Positions 8,636 to 16,623 of a stretch of DNA of 64,000 nucleotides are shown here, one piece after another. Position numbers and translations under genes: made by a program. The notes under the pieces are model-generated. The model was not told where the DNA came from. It searched no databases and worked only from the letters and a program-made list of their open reading frames with translations. The stretch is from Synergistaceae bacterium (GTDB lineage: Bacteria > Synergistota > Synergistia > Synergistales > Aminithiophilaceae): the NCBI GenBank assembly GCA_016756725.1, contig JAESII010000010.1, positions 62,001 through 126,000 of the forward strand, written 5' to 3'. The stretch's first letter is position 1, and every line of letters begins with the position of its first letter.

Positions 8636-8998
8636 ATGATCATGTGGAGAAGGAGTGGGGCCGTTCTGTTGGCCCTGGTGGCGATTTTTGTCTGCGTTTC
8701 TGCTTCGGGTGCCGACTGGGCTGCCGAGCCCGGCCGTTATCGTGGGGTCTTTATCGGCAGCGACTACGGCGTTCTGAATGTGGAGCTTTACGAAGGTGGC
8801 GGCCTTGCCGGTGAAGGCTCATCGGCGGTGTCGGGCCATTCCTTTGTGGTCCAGGGGGAATGGTTCGCCGATGGTCGCTGTCATTTTCAGGGCGACGACG
8901 GCCGTTTTTTTGAGGGAAAACTCGACTCCATCGGACGGCTCCTCGGCGCCTGGAGCTGGGGGGAGGGAAAGGGTTCTTTCAGTGCCTTGGTCCAGTGA
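8636..8998 (+). CDS. Small exported protein of unknown function
   Basis: A 120-residue protein with a clear signal peptide (about residues 1-26, ending near SASGA) and a mature part of about 94 residues dominated by glycine, aromatic and charged residues in short beta-strand-like stretches (GRYRGVFIGSDYGVLNVELY, FFEGKLDSIGRLLGAW). The pattern suggests a small beta-sandwich or barrel, and I cannot place it in a family. The start has TAAGGAGG 9 bases upstream. It stands alone with its own promoter and a terminator-like hairpin downstream, so it is a monocistronic unit. Confidence 0.8.
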   Translation: MIMWRRSGAVLLALVAIFVCVSASGADWAAEPGRYRGVFIGSDYGVLNVELYEGGGLAGEGSSAVSGHSFVVQGEWFADGRCHFQGDDGRFFEGKLDSIGRLLGAWSWGEGKGSFSALVQ

Positions 8999-9031
8999 GT
9001 GGGATTCACTGAAGGGCCCGATCCGTTACGA

Positions 9032-9063
9032 GGGAGGCGACCGCAGGGACGCCTCCCTTTCTT
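9032..9063 (+). terminator. Terminator-like hairpin
   Basis: GGGAGGCG (9032-9039) pairs with CGCCTCCC (9050-9057) around a 10-base loop. It is followed by TTTCTTG, a short and imperfect T tract. Confidence 0.65.
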
Positions 9064-9186
9064 GTCTGTTCCCGGCAGACTCCGTTCGACCGTGAGCCCC
9101 CTTTGCTGCTATTATCTATCTGGATGGTGAAGGGCAAGTTGTCGTGTTTTATTCCAAAAAGAAAAAAGATTTCGGGAGGATTATTT

Positions 9187-9633
9187 ATGGGCAGACTGAT
9201 TGCCGTTTGTGCCAGCGAAAAACGCCAGGAACCTAAAGTTCCCCTGCAAGAGGCCGTTGTCCGATTTGACGGAGGTATCGCCGGTGATTCTCATGGAGAC
9301 CATCCCAGCAGGCCCTTGAGCCTTCTCCGTCTCGAAGACGTCGCCGATGTCGAAAGGAGGGCGGGTTTTCCCGTTCCTCCCGGCTCTCTGGCTGAGAACC
9401 TTGTCGTTGAAGGTCTCGATGCCGCTCAACTTATTCCGGGGGCCAGGCTCCGCCTCGGAGAAGAGGTCCTCTTGGAAGTTGTCGAAAAAGGCAAGAGACC
9501 TGAGGAACCTCACAGTTACGATTACCGGGGCATTTGCCTGCTCCCGACCCATGGTTTTTTCCTCCGTCCCCTCCAGGGCGGATCCATCAGGCCCGGTGAT
9601 GCTGTTGCCGTTGAGGAGGACTCCTTGATCTGA
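9187..9633 (+). CDS. MOSC domain-containing protein
   Basis: A 148-residue protein that is a single MOSC domain (named after the C-terminal domain of molybdenum cofactor sulfurase). Supporting patterns are GRLIAVCASEKRQEPK at the start, GGIAGDSHGD in the first third, PGSLAENLVVEG in the middle and a C-terminal FLRPLQGGSIRPGD stretch. Stand-alone MOSC proteins are thought to handle sulfur or molybdopterin, but substrates are mostly unknown. The ATG at 9187 is chosen over an upstream in-frame start at 9103 because GGGAGG lies 7 bases before it and family similarity begins there. It precedes the hydrogenase operon by 138 bases. Confidence 0.85.
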   Translation: MGRLIAVCASEKRQEPKVPLQEAVVRFDGGIAGDSHGDHPSRPLSLLRLEDVADVERRAGFPVPPGSLAENLVVEGLDAAQLIPGARLRLGEEVLLEVVEKGKRPEEPHSYDYRGICLLPTHGFFLRPLQGGSIRPGDAVAVEEDSLI

Positions 9634-9771
9634 AGAGATGCCCTCTCTCGAGGCCATCTCCTTGCCGGATTGCTGGTCCTGGCTTTTCGCGACCCCTGTG
9701 GTTCGGCCCGGGAGGTGATGCCCCAAAGCGCATTTCCTTGCCTTTCCGGAAGTTATCGAAAGGAGAAAGCG
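9634..9771 (+). other. Gap before the hydrogenase operon, no clear signal
   Basis: The 138 bases between the MOSC gene and the first hydrogenase gene hold no convincing -35/-10 pair, hairpin or short gene. The operon promoter may be non-standard or may lie further upstream. Confidence 0.4.
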
Positions 9772-10035
9772 ATGGTTCCCTCTTTTGCTCTCCCTGGGGC
9801 TCTCGTGGCCACCTTCTTCCTTGTGGTGACGGCAGTGAGGATTCTCCTTTGTCCCTTCGAGGAGGAGCGACGTTGTCTTCTGCTTTTTTTCGGTCCTGCC
9901 GTATCTTTGGTGGGCCTTCTTCTCGTCCTGGTCCATGACGTGGTTGTCGCTGTTGATTTCGCCATCGTCTCTCTGGCTCTTTCTCTTTCGTTTTTCCTGC
10001 TGCTTTGCCGTGGAGAGGGGGAACGTCCTTTGTGA
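9772..10035 (+). CDS. Mbh hydrogenase MrpF-like subunit (MbhB-like)
   Basis: An 87-residue membrane protein with three hydrophobic helices. The first-loop pattern VRILLCPFEEERRCLLL and the third-helix pattern VDFAIVSLALSLSFF follow MrpF/MnhF, a small subunit of multisubunit Na+/H+ antiporters and of the antiporter half of Mbh hydrogenases. In Mbh this module moves Na+ using energy from H2 formation. The ATG at 9772 is preferred because GAAAGGAG lies 6-7 bases upstream. It is the first gene of the operon and its stop overlaps the next ATG (TGATG). Confidence 0.7.
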   Translation: MVPSFALPGALVATFFLVVTAVRILLCPFEEERRCLLLFFGPAVSLVGLLLVLVHDVVVAVDFAIVSLALSLSFFLLLCRGEGERPL

Positions 10036-10364
10036 TGTTTTCCTTCTTGGTGCTTTTCTTCTACGGCGGCCTTCTTTTGACGGCCCTCGGGCCGGTCCTT
10101 TTCTTCGCCCGACGCCTAAGGAGATGGAGACGGTGGGGATGGCCGGCATTTTGGTTCGGCTTTTTTCTGGCCCTCTCGGCCTCCCTCCTCTGGGGACTGC
10201 AGGCCTATCGCCTCACCGGAGAGAGTCGGTTCCTTTTCTTCACTCTTCATGGCGGGTTTCTTTTCCCGCTCCTGTTGGTCGGTCTGCGTTGCGTGCCCTC
10301 CCTTGCCCCCCGCTCGCTCTCTGGCGGAGATGACCCTTCCGATGCAGAGGAGAGGATTCGATGA
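10035..10364 (+). CDS. Mbh hydrogenase membrane subunit, MrpG/MbhC position
   Basis: A 109-residue membrane protein with about three helices and a polar basic loop (RRLRRWRRW) after the first. Its place between MrpF-like and MbhD-like genes is that of MrpG/MbhC. The sequence match to MrpG is weak: the expected pattern with an RLH motif is not clear, although a short LHGG occurs in helix 3. The call rests mainly on gene order. The start shares a base with the previous stop and its own stop overlaps the next ATG, so it is tightly coupled within the operon. Confidence 0.55.
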   Translation: MFSFLVLFFYGGLLLTALGPVLFFARRLRRWRRWGWPAFWFGFFLALSASLLWGLQAYRLTGESRFLFFTLHGGFLFPLLLVGLRCVPSLAPRSLSGGDDPSDAEERIR

Positions 10365-10612
10365 CTTTTCTCGTTCCGTCGCTCTTGCTTGTTCCCGTCC
10401 TTCTCGGTGCCCTTGTCGCTCTCATAGCCTCCGATGAGGGGGTTGTCCTTTCCGCTTTTTCCGTTTTTTCCCTTTGTCTGGCCCTGGTCTTTCTGGCCCT
10501 CCAGGCTCCGGGAGTTGCTCTTGCCCAGCTTGTGCTGGGAGGTTTTTTCCTCGGCCTCCTCTTTTGTTTCTTCTTCCGCTCGGCTCCAGGCGATCAGGGG
10601 CAGAGACCATGA
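10361..10612 (+). CDS. Mbh hydrogenase subunit D-like (DUF4040)
   Basis: An 83-residue membrane protein with three helices. The central stretch VVLSAFSVFSLCLALVFLAL followed by QAPGVALAQLVLGGFFLG follows the DUF4040/MbhD pattern (normally LQAPDVALTEA-VG), which is a detached piece of the MrpA antiporter subunit. The Asp of PDVAL is Gly here, and the usual acidic residue after AL is Gln. Those changes could alter ion translocation through this subunit. The ATG overlaps the previous stop, and the stop overlaps the next start. Confidence 0.75.
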   Translation: MTFLVPSLLLVPVLLGALVALIASDEGVVLSAFSVFSLCLALVFLALQAPGVALAQLVLGGFFLGLLFCFFFRSAPGDQGQRP

Positions 10613-10884
10613 AGGTCCGTCTCGTCCTCGTCGCGGCTTTGATTCTTTCCGTCGGCCTTTTCGGGGGAGCCCTCTTTCAGCTCTCTCTGAGCGATGGCTC
10701 GCGAAGTGTCGCCGTTGACCGCTACTATCTCTCTTGGGGTCAGATGGAGACACAGGCCAACGATCTCGCTACGGCCGTTCTCTTCGATTATCGGGTCTTT
10801 GACCTCTTCCCTCTGGTCGGCGCCCTTCTCGCCAGCTCCGCTTCAGTAACCTTCCTTTTCGGCCGGGGAGGCAAAAGACCATGA
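10609..10884 (+). CDS. Mbh hydrogenase subunit E-like
   Basis: A 91-residue protein with two hydrophobic helices separated by a hydrophilic stretch. The phrase TQANDLATAVLFDYRVFD matches the MbhE/MrpA-C signature N-x-V-T-A-x-L-x-D-Y-R-x-x-D. This is the other detached part of MrpA and belongs to the antiporter half of the enzyme. The ATG at 10609 overlaps the previous stop; an earlier in-frame start is inside the preceding gene and has no reason to be used. The stop overlaps the next gene (ATGA). Confidence 0.8.
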   Translation: MKVRLVLVAALILSVGLFGGALFQLSLSDGSRSVAVDRYYLSWGQMETQANDLATAVLFDYRVFDLFPLVGALLASSASVTFLFGRGGKRP

Positions 10885-11336
10885 TCGCAGAGAAGAGGTA
10901 TTCCTCGGCTCATCCGTTTCTGATCCTTCTGCTGATGGGTTTAGGTCTCGCTCAGGCTCTGTTCGCTCATCTTCGTCCCGGTGACGGGTTTACGGGCGGA
11001 GCCATCGTCGCCCTAGCCTTGCTCGCCGTGACGATGAAAAATGAGGAAGCCCGTCTTGCCTCTCCCGTCGCCTTGGTCCTTTTTGAAGGGGTCGGCCTTG
11101 CCGCTTTCCTGGTTTTGTCCTTCTTGGGAATGGGCGCGACCTTGATGTATAACGTCCTGGTGGGTCGGGGAGGGGTTTTCGGAGGAACCCTGCCGGCGGG
11201 GCACAATGGGGGGCAGCTTTTTACTTCGGGAACGATCGCTCTGTTCAACCTCTCCGTGGTCCTGATTGCCGCCGGAGCTCTGGGGCGCATGGCACGGGCC
11301 TTTTTCCTGGCCGACTCTCAGGAGGTCGACCGATGA
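10881..11336 (+). CDS. Mbh hydrogenase MrpB-like subunit (MbhF-like)
   Basis: A 151-residue membrane protein with four helices. The motif LRPGDGFTGGAIVALALL matches the MnhB/MrpB signature PGGGFxGG, with Asp in place of the middle Gly. MrpB-type subunits form part of the Na+/H+ antiporter module of Mbh and Mrp complexes. Start and stop overlap the neighbouring genes by four bases on each side. Confidence 0.85.
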   Translation: MIAEKRYSSAHPFLILLLMGLGLAQALFAHLRPGDGFTGGAIVALALLAVTMKNEEARLASPVALVLFEGVGLAAFLVLSFLGMGATLMYNVLVGRGGVFGGTLPAGHNGGQLFTSGTIALFNLSVVLIAAGALGRMARAFFLADSQEVDR

Positions 11337-11674
11337 GGGATCTGACTCTTGTTGCCGTCCTGGTCCTCTTCGCCGCAGGTCTGGCGGGAGTCGTCTTCTC
11401 CCAGGATCGCCGAAAAAGGGTTATGGCCCTTTTCTTTCTTCAATCCTCCGCCGTTTTCCTCTTCGTGAGCCTCGGCTACCGTCAGGGGGGGAGGCCCCCT
11501 CTTTTCACGCTTATGGCTGAGGGGGGGCCGATGGCTTTGCCGTCGGCCCAGGCCATGGCGACATCCTTTCTCATCCTCTCTTCGGTGACGGTTGCGCTCC
11601 TCCTTGCCCTTGCCTTCTTTCTTCCCCGGCGAGAGGGCACGATTCGGGGCGAGCGGAAGGGGAGGTCCCGCTGA
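11333..11674 (+). CDS. Mbh hydrogenase MrpC/NuoK-like subunit (MbhG-like)
   Basis: A 113-residue membrane protein with three helices. It has the MrpC/NuoK layout: a first helix, a segment with VMALFFLQSSAVFLFVSLGY, and a final helix after ALPSAQAMATSFLILSSVTVAL. The last phrase matches the DPLPQALxLTxIVI pattern of MrpC, and the acidic residue before the Leu-Pro is replaced by Met-Ala. It is an inner membrane subunit of the ion-translocating module. Coupled on both sides by overlapping start and stop codons. Confidence 0.82.
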   Translation: MRDLTLVAVLVLFAAGLAGVVFSQDRRKRVMALFFLQSSAVFLFVSLGYRQGGRPPLFTLMAEGGPMALPSAQAMATSFLILSSVTVALLLALAFFLPRREGTIRGERKGRSR

Positions 11675-13221
11675 TGGACTGGCAGAGCCATCTTCCCGTC
11701 CTGCTTGTCGCCCTGCCTCTGACGGGAGCCCTTGTGTTTCCTTTTTTTGCCTCCGGAGGACGAACCATCCGTCGCCTGGGCATTCTTCTTTCGGCTGCCG
11801 TCGTTCTTGCTCTGACGGGACTGCTTTGGCAGAAAGTGGCCACCGAGGGGCCGCTCCTCTACGTCGTGGGAGGAGCGGCCTGGAACCTGCCTCTGCCGCC
11901 GGGGCTTTCCTTTCCGCCGAGGATCGTTCTCTTCATCGATGCCTTCAGCGTGGTCGGCCTTGGGGGCCCGGCCCTTCTTTTCCTGGCCGGATCCTTTGCC
12001 TGGGCCGGAGAGACTCAAGGCGATTCCCGCACCGAGGGACTGGCGGGAATGTTCTACCTCCTAGCCTTCGCCTCCATCCTGGCCATGACGGTGACGGGCG
12101 ATCTCCTCAGTCTCATCCTGTTCTTCGGCCTTTTTTCCCTCTCCCTGGCAGGGACGACAGCCCTTTCCGGCAGGAAACAGGCGCTGGAGATCGCCTTTGA
12201 GGGGCTTCACTTCTGGGCCGTCTTTTCCGTTCTCGCTCTGTTCGGACTGGCTTTGATCTATGGCAGACACAACACGGTCAACATGTCAGCCTTGGCCGGG
12301 GTCCTTCAGTTCGGTCTTGTGGAGAAAGTTGCCCTGGGCCTCATCGTGGCCCTTCTTCTTACGCGTTGCGGCGCTTTTCCCGTCCACTTCCCCCTTTTTG
12401 ACTATCTCCAGGAAGCTACGCCGTCGACAGCGTGTCTTTTGATTGCCGGAGCGCAGGGTGGCTTTTATTCCCTCATGAGGGTTCTCTTTTCGGTATATGG
12501 CTCTCCTCTCGGTTCTGTCCCGATCGGTTGGGGCCTCATCGTCTCCGGCGCTTTCGCCGTTTTCTTCGGCCTTGCGCTTCCTCTGCTCAACCGCCCCCTC
12601 AGGATGCTTCCGGCGTTCGTCTTTCTCGTTCAGGTCGGGACAGCATTGATCGGCATCGGTGCAGGGCTTGCCTGTCTCGGTGACGTCCGGGCCATGGCCG
12701 ACTTCGGCATGACCGCTCTGCGCGGAGGTGTTGCCCAGGTCGTCTTAGCCTTTCCCGCTTCGGCTCTGCTCTGCCTGGCGTCGACATCGCTTCTTGGCGA
12801 CGAAGAGACGGCGGGTTTCTCGGCCGTGGTTAGGGCGCGTCTGTTGCTCTTTTTCCTTTTTGCCGGTTGGCTTCTTGCGGGTTTGCCTCCCTTCGTCGGC
12901 TTTGTCCCCAAGCTCCTCCTTCACGAGTCGCTTTTCGCCCTAAATCCGGTACTGGGGGCCCTTTCCCTGGCGGCTTCGATCGCTATGGCAGCTCTTATGA
13001 CCAGGGCCTTTTACGCTCTGTCCCTTTCGACGAAGCAATCTCATCGTGGCCTGAACCGCCTTCCCCTGGGAGTTCTGCTCTCCATGGGCTTGCTGACGAC
13101 GGTGTTTTTCGTTTTTTCCTTCCTTCCGGTCTGGATGCTGAGTTATGTCATTGATCCTGCCATCAATGCTCTGCTCGACCAGGGCGGATTCATGATGATC
13201 CTGAGGGGAGGAGGGATGTAA
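11674..13221 (+). CDS. Mbh hydrogenase MrpD/NuoN-like antiporter subunit (MbhH-like)
   Basis: A 515-residue polytopic membrane protein with about 14 predicted helices. It belongs to the proton-translocating antiporter family shared by MrpD, NuoL, NuoM and NuoN. Family patterns include the central KVALGLIVALLLTRCGAFPVHFPLFDYLQEATPSTACLL-type region, which matches the K-x-AxxPFHxWLPxAHxxAP hallmark of the family, and LLAGLPPFVGFVPK near residue 405. This is the large ion-pumping subunit of the hydrogenase. The ATG shares a base with the previous stop. Confidence 0.88.
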   Translation: MDWQSHLPVLLVALPLTGALVFPFFASGGRTIRRLGILLSAAVVLALTGLLWQKVATEGPLLYVVGGAAWNLPLPPGLSFPPRIVLFIDAFSVVGLGGPALLFLAGSFAWAGETQGDSRTEGLAGMFYLLAFASILAMTVTGDLLSLILFFGLFSLSLAGTTALSGRKQALEIAFEGLHFWAVFSVLALFGLALIYGRHNTVNMSALAGVLQFGLVEKVALGLIVALLLTRCGAFPVHFPLFDYLQEATPSTACLLIAGAQGGFYSLMRVLFSVYGSPLGSVPIGWGLIVSGAFAVFFGLALPLLNRPLRMLPAFVFLVQVGTALIGIGAGLACLGDVRAMADFGMTALRGGVAQVVLAFPASALLCLASTSLLGDEETAGFSAVVRARLLLFFLFAGWLLAGLPPFVGFVPKLLLHESLFALNPVLGALSLAASIAMAALMTRAFYALSLSTKQSHRGLNRLPLGVLLSMGLLTTVFFVFSFLPVWMLSYVIDPAINALLDQGGFMMILRGGGM

Positions 13222-13222
13222 G

Positions 13223-13537
13223 ATGAGCCGCCTCTACACCGGTTTCGGCTATTGGGATGTCACCTCCTGGCTTTTGGCCTTTGCCGTCGCTGTGCTGCTG
13301 GTTTCATGGATCGGCGGGTTGGGGCCGAGAAGTGCCCCCCCCGTGAGAAAGGCAGAGACAGCAGGAGCGGAGGAAGCGAAGCCGTTCTCCGACAGACGGC
13401 CCTCTTTCTGGGAAGACTCTTCTTTTCACCGTCTCGTGGGTGAATCTCCGTCGCGGTTCTGGGAGATCCTTTCGGCATATCGCGTCGGATGGGCCCTTGT
13501 CGCCATGGTCTTTCTCCTCGTTCTGGCCCTTCTCTAA
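13223..13537 (+). CDS. Small hydrogenase membrane subunit, MbhI position
   Basis: A 104-residue protein with one N-terminal helix (VTSWLLAFAVAVLLVSWIGGL), a long hydrophilic loop and one C-terminal helix (WALVAMVFLLVLALL). Between the MrpD-like subunit and the hydrogenase small subunit, this is the place of MbhI, the subunit that bridges the antiporter and hydrogenase halves. The loop includes FWEDSSFHRLVGESPSRFWEIL, which may be the bridging element. Position and size support the call more than sequence. Confidence 0.7.
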   Translation: MSRLYTGFGYWDVTSWLLAFAVAVLLVSWIGGLGPRSAPPVRKAETAGAEEAKPFSDRRPSFWEDSSFHRLVGESPSRFWEILSAYRVGWALVAMVFLLVLALL

Positions 13538-13549
13538 GGAGGCGATAAG

Positions 13550-13999
13550 ATGGACCGACATCGGGACGGCCTGACCAAGGCCCTGTCGATTTTTCGCTAT
13601 AACGCGGGATCCTGTAACGGCTGCGACGCCGAATGTCTCGCCCTTTGGGGCCCGCGATACGATCTGGAACGTCTCGGTTTCCGCCGTGCCCCTTCACCCC
13701 GGCAGGCGGATATCCTATTCGTTACGGGAGTGGTGACGACGCGGGCCGCAAAGAACCTGCGCCACCTCTACGAGCAAATGGCGTCGCCCAAAGGGGTCGT
13801 CGCCGTCGGCGTCTGTGCCGTCTCTGGCGGCCTTTTTCGCCGTTCCTCCAGTTTTGCCGGACCCCTTGATGCCCTTTTGCCCGTCGATGTCTACCTTCCC
13901 GGCTGTCCTCCTCGACCGGAGGCTCTGATCGAGGGGTTGACGCGGATGGTTCTCCGCTGGGAGGATGAGGGCGGAAGCGAGGGGAGGGAAGGCTCGTGA
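13550..13999 (+). CDS. [NiFe] hydrogenase small subunit, NuoB-like (MbhJ-like)
   Basis: A 149-residue cytoplasmic-side protein. It carries the four cysteines that hold the proximal 4Fe-4S cluster in NuoB-type small subunits: a CNGCDAE pair near residue 24, GVCAVSGG in the middle and LPGCPPRPE near the C-terminus. It receives electrons from the ferredoxin-like subunit and passes them to the NiFe site in the large subunit. AAGGAGG stands 6 bases before the ATG. The stop overlaps the large-subunit GTG. Confidence 0.92.
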   Translation: MDRHRDGLTKALSIFRYNAGSCNGCDAECLALWGPRYDLERLGFRRAPSPRQADILFVTGVVTTRAAKNLRHLYEQMASPKGVVAVGVCAVSGGLFRRSSSFAGPLDALLPVDVYLPGCPPRPEALIEGLTRMVLRWEDEGGSEGREGS

Positions 14000-15636
14000 T
14001 TTTTGCGCCCGAATATGCTTCTCTGGCGACGTCACATCAGGAAGTTCTGAATTGTCTCATCGAGGTCTTCGGTGAGGATTTGGGCACTCCGCTTCTCGAT
14101 GAAGGGCGCCCTTCAGGGCCCGTCATTACCCTGACGGTTCCTGCCTCGAGGCTTCTTGCCTTTGTGGAGCGCCTTGGGGAATTTGATTATCCCCACCTTT
14201 CATCGGTCAGCTGCGAAGAGCGGGAAGATGGAGTCATCCTCCATTATGATTTTTCCCTTTTCCGCGCTTCCTCTCCTGGGGAAGGTCTGATGATTTGCGT
14301 TGCCCTTTCTCCTCAGGAGCAGAAGGGCATGATCCCTTCCCTTTCAGGCCTTTCCCCCTGGGCCGAGTATGCCGAAAGGGAGCTCACAGACAGGCTCGCC
14401 GTGGAGTTTCAGGGCCTTGAGAACAGGGGGCCGCTCCTTGACCGAAGGGAAGAGCCGACGGTGCCGCCGGATTATGTCGTCTTGCCCCTTGCTGCGGCGG
14501 GCAGGACCGAATCCTTCGCTCTTGCGGTCCGTCTTGTGAGAGGCCGCATCGGCTCGGTCAGGTTTCATTTGGGTTCACTCCACCGCGATGTCGAGACCCT
14601 GGCCATGGGGGGAGACTCCTTTCAGGCCCTTCCGCTGGCCGAGAGGCTCTGCGGCTCCTGCTCCTTCGCCAACGCCCTTGCCTATGTGCGGGCGCTGGAG
14701 GATGCGTCCGGTTTTGACGTTCCTCGCCGGGCCCGTTACGTGAGATCTCTCTTCCAGGAGCTGGAGCGCCTGTCGTCCCATCTGCTGTGGCTGGCGACGG
14801 CTTTCCACGGAGAAGGACAGGAGGCGCTTCTTGCGGCAACCCTGGCCTTGCGTGAGCCGATCCTGGATGTCCAGGAGAAGCTGACGGGAAAAAGGAGTGT
14901 CTCCGCCGTTGTCGCCATCGGAGGCGTCCGCGTCGATTTGAGCCGGCAAGGCCTGGAGACGTTGCAATCAATGCTGGCTGTCACCCGCCGTGAGCTCCGG
15001 CCTTTCCGAGACGCTCTTTTGCGGGGGGGGCTCCTTCGCTGTCGTATGGAGCATCGCGGCTTTCTCCCGAAGGCCGAGGCCGTTCGCCATGGCGCCGTCG
15101 GCCCTGTGGCCAAGGCAAGCGGATTGCCGGTGGACCGGCGAAGCCACAGTCCCTACGAAGCCTACGGTGAGCTCGACTTCCTCCCCCTTATCCTGGAACG
15201 GGGCAGCGGCGAAGCCGGAGGAGATGTCTTCGACAGGCTCCTCATGCGGGTCATGGAGCTCAGCCAGTCGCTGGACCTGATCGAAAAAATCGTGGAGGGT
15301 CTTCCCGAGGGACCGCTTCTGGCTGTCCCGAAACGACGCAATCTCGTGGGAGCCCTGAAAGAGGCCGACGGCAGAGGGCTTGGGGCCGTCGAAGGGCCTC
15401 GGGGCGAAGTCATTCATGCCGTGACGCTTCATGCGGGCCAGACAGCCCTTTCCTCCTGGTCCGTGACTTCCGCGACGCGCAGAAATCTGTCCCTTCTCCC
15501 CCGGCTCCTAAAGGGTGCTCTCCTTGATGACGCTATGGCGATTGTGAACAGCCTAGATCCCTGTCTGGCCTGCGTGGAGTGCCTGCTGCCCCTGAAAGCC
15601 GGGGAGGAATTGACGGAAGGCGGTCAAAGACGATGA
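13996..15636 (+). CDS. [NiFe] hydrogenase large subunit, fused NuoC-like and NuoD-like (MbhK/MbhL-type)
   Basis: A 546-residue catalytic subunit of a group 4 hydrogenase. The first ~130 residues are NuoC-like; the rest is NuoD-like. Both NiFe ligand pairs are present: RLCGSC (Cys219, Cys222) and DPCLAC (Cys523, Cys526). Keeping all four marks a true hydrogenase rather than a respiratory complex I subunit, which has lost them. Two changes stand out: the usual CGIC is CGSC, and the His that normally follows four residues later is Asn. In Pyrococcus Mbh the two parts are separate genes; fusion is known in HycE-type enzymes. The GTG start overlaps the small-subunit stop. The ATGA overlap with the next gene shows coupling. 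Confidence 0.92.
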   Translation: MIFAPEYASLATSHQEVLNCLIEVFGEDLGTPLLDEGRPSGPVITLTVPASRLLAFVERLGEFDYPHLSSVSCEEREDGVILHYDFSLFRASSPGEGLMICVALSPQEQKGMIPSLSGLSPWAEYAERELTDRLAVEFQGLENRGPLLDRREEPTVPPDYVVLPLAAAGRTESFALAVRLVRGRIGSVRFHLGSLHRDVETLAMGGDSFQALPLAERLCGSCSFANALAYVRALEDASGFDVPRRARYVRSLFQELERLSSHLLWLATAFHGEGQEALLAATLALREPILDVQEKLTGKRSVSAVVAIGGVRVDLSRQGLETLQSMLAVTRRELRPFRDALLRGGLLRCRMEHRGFLPKAEAVRHGAVGPVAKASGLPVDRRSHSPYEAYGELDFLPLILERGSGEAGGDVFDRLLMRVMELSQSLDLIEKIVEGLPEGPLLAVPKRRNLVGALKEADGRGLGAVEGPRGEVIHAVTLHAGQTALSSWSVTSATRRNLSLLPRLLKGALLDDAMAIVNSLDPCLACVECLLPLKAGEELTEGGQRR

Positions 15637-16607
15637 TCCTGCCCTGGGGTACAAAAGCCGTCGCCGCAGTGACTCTCATGCTGCTGGCCGCCCTGATCAG
15701 CCTTCTTTTCGAAGGCGCAGGAAGGCTGGTGCGTGCGCGGGGGGAGCGTCGTGTCGGCCCGCCCCTCTTTCAGCCCTTCTACGAGCTGGTCAAACTTTTC
15801 GGTAAGCAGGAACAACTGCCGCAGGATGACCCGTTCCGGCTCCATCATGGTGGCCCACTTATCGCCGGAGCTCTATCGCTGACGACCTTCCTGTATATGC
15901 CTGTGGGCTCTCTGCCCCCCGTTCTGACCGGAGGAGGGGACCTCATCCTTGTGGTGACGCTGCTCTTTCTCGCGTCCCTGGCCCTTGTCCTCGGCGGTTC
16001 AGCCAGCGATGAAGCGACTTCAGGTTTCGATGTCGAGGGAGAGCTGACGCTTCTTGCCGTTTCTTCTCTCCCCCTGGCCGTGGTCCTCTCCAGCCTGGCC
16101 TGGTTTGCCTACCGTCAAGGCCTTCCCGGAGCCCCCTTTTCTCTTGAGACCTTTGTCGCCAAACCGGTCTGGATCGTCCCCAGCTGGTCAGGACTTCTCG
16201 GCACCTTTATTCTTATGGTGGCTTTCCTCTGTCTTTTGCCCCTCCAAGCGGGATCGCTCCGCCTTGACCTCTTTGAGGGACTTGAAGTCCGTTATTCAGG
16301 CCGCGGCCTTCTTCTCTTCCGCCTTGCCCGCTATTTTCGCTCTCTTGCCCTTTCCGCCTTGGCCGTCTCCCTCTTTTTTCCGGGATCCCTGGGGCGTTGG
16401 CTGGGACTTCAGGAGTCGGTTCTTCTTGCCATCGACTTTCTCTTCTTCTGGGTCAAGGTTTTCGTGGTCCAGATGGTCACGCTTTTCGGAACACCGGTCC
16501 TCGTCGGTCGTTTCCGGACGGATCTCCTCGCCCGTTTTTTTGCACTGGCCGTCACCGGATTCGCTCTGGCCGGTCTGCTGCTTCTTTATTTTGACGTCCG
16601 GTTCTGA
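15633..16607 (+). CDS. NuoH-like hydrogenase membrane anchor (MbhM-like)
   Basis: A 324-residue membrane protein with about eight helices. The stretch GERRVGPPLFQPFYELVKLFGKQ matches the NuoH/HycD/MbhM signature (R-x-G-P-x-x-Q-P-x-x-D-x-x-K-L), the quinone-side loop in complex I that links the hydrophilic arm to the membrane arm. The acidic FDVEGELT stretch near residue 140 is also typical. The ATG at 15633 overlaps the large-subunit stop; an earlier in-frame Met at 15579 lies inside that gene and is not used. Confidence 0.9.
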   Translation: MILPWGTKAVAAVTLMLLAALISLLFEGAGRLVRARGERRVGPPLFQPFYELVKLFGKQEQLPQDDPFRLHHGGPLIAGALSLTTFLYMPVGSLPPVLTGGGDLILVVTLLFLASLALVLGGSASDEATSGFDVEGELTLLAVSSLPLAVVLSSLAWFAYRQGLPGAPFSLETFVAKPVWIVPSWSGLLGTFILMVAFLCLLPLQAGSLRLDLFEGLEVRYSGRGLLLFRLARYFRSLALSALAVSLFFPGSLGRWLGLQESVLLAIDFLFFWVKVFVVQMVTLFGTPVLVGRFRTDLLARFFALAVTGFALAGLLLLYFDVRF

Positions 16608-16623
16608 TCGGAGGTGACGCGCC

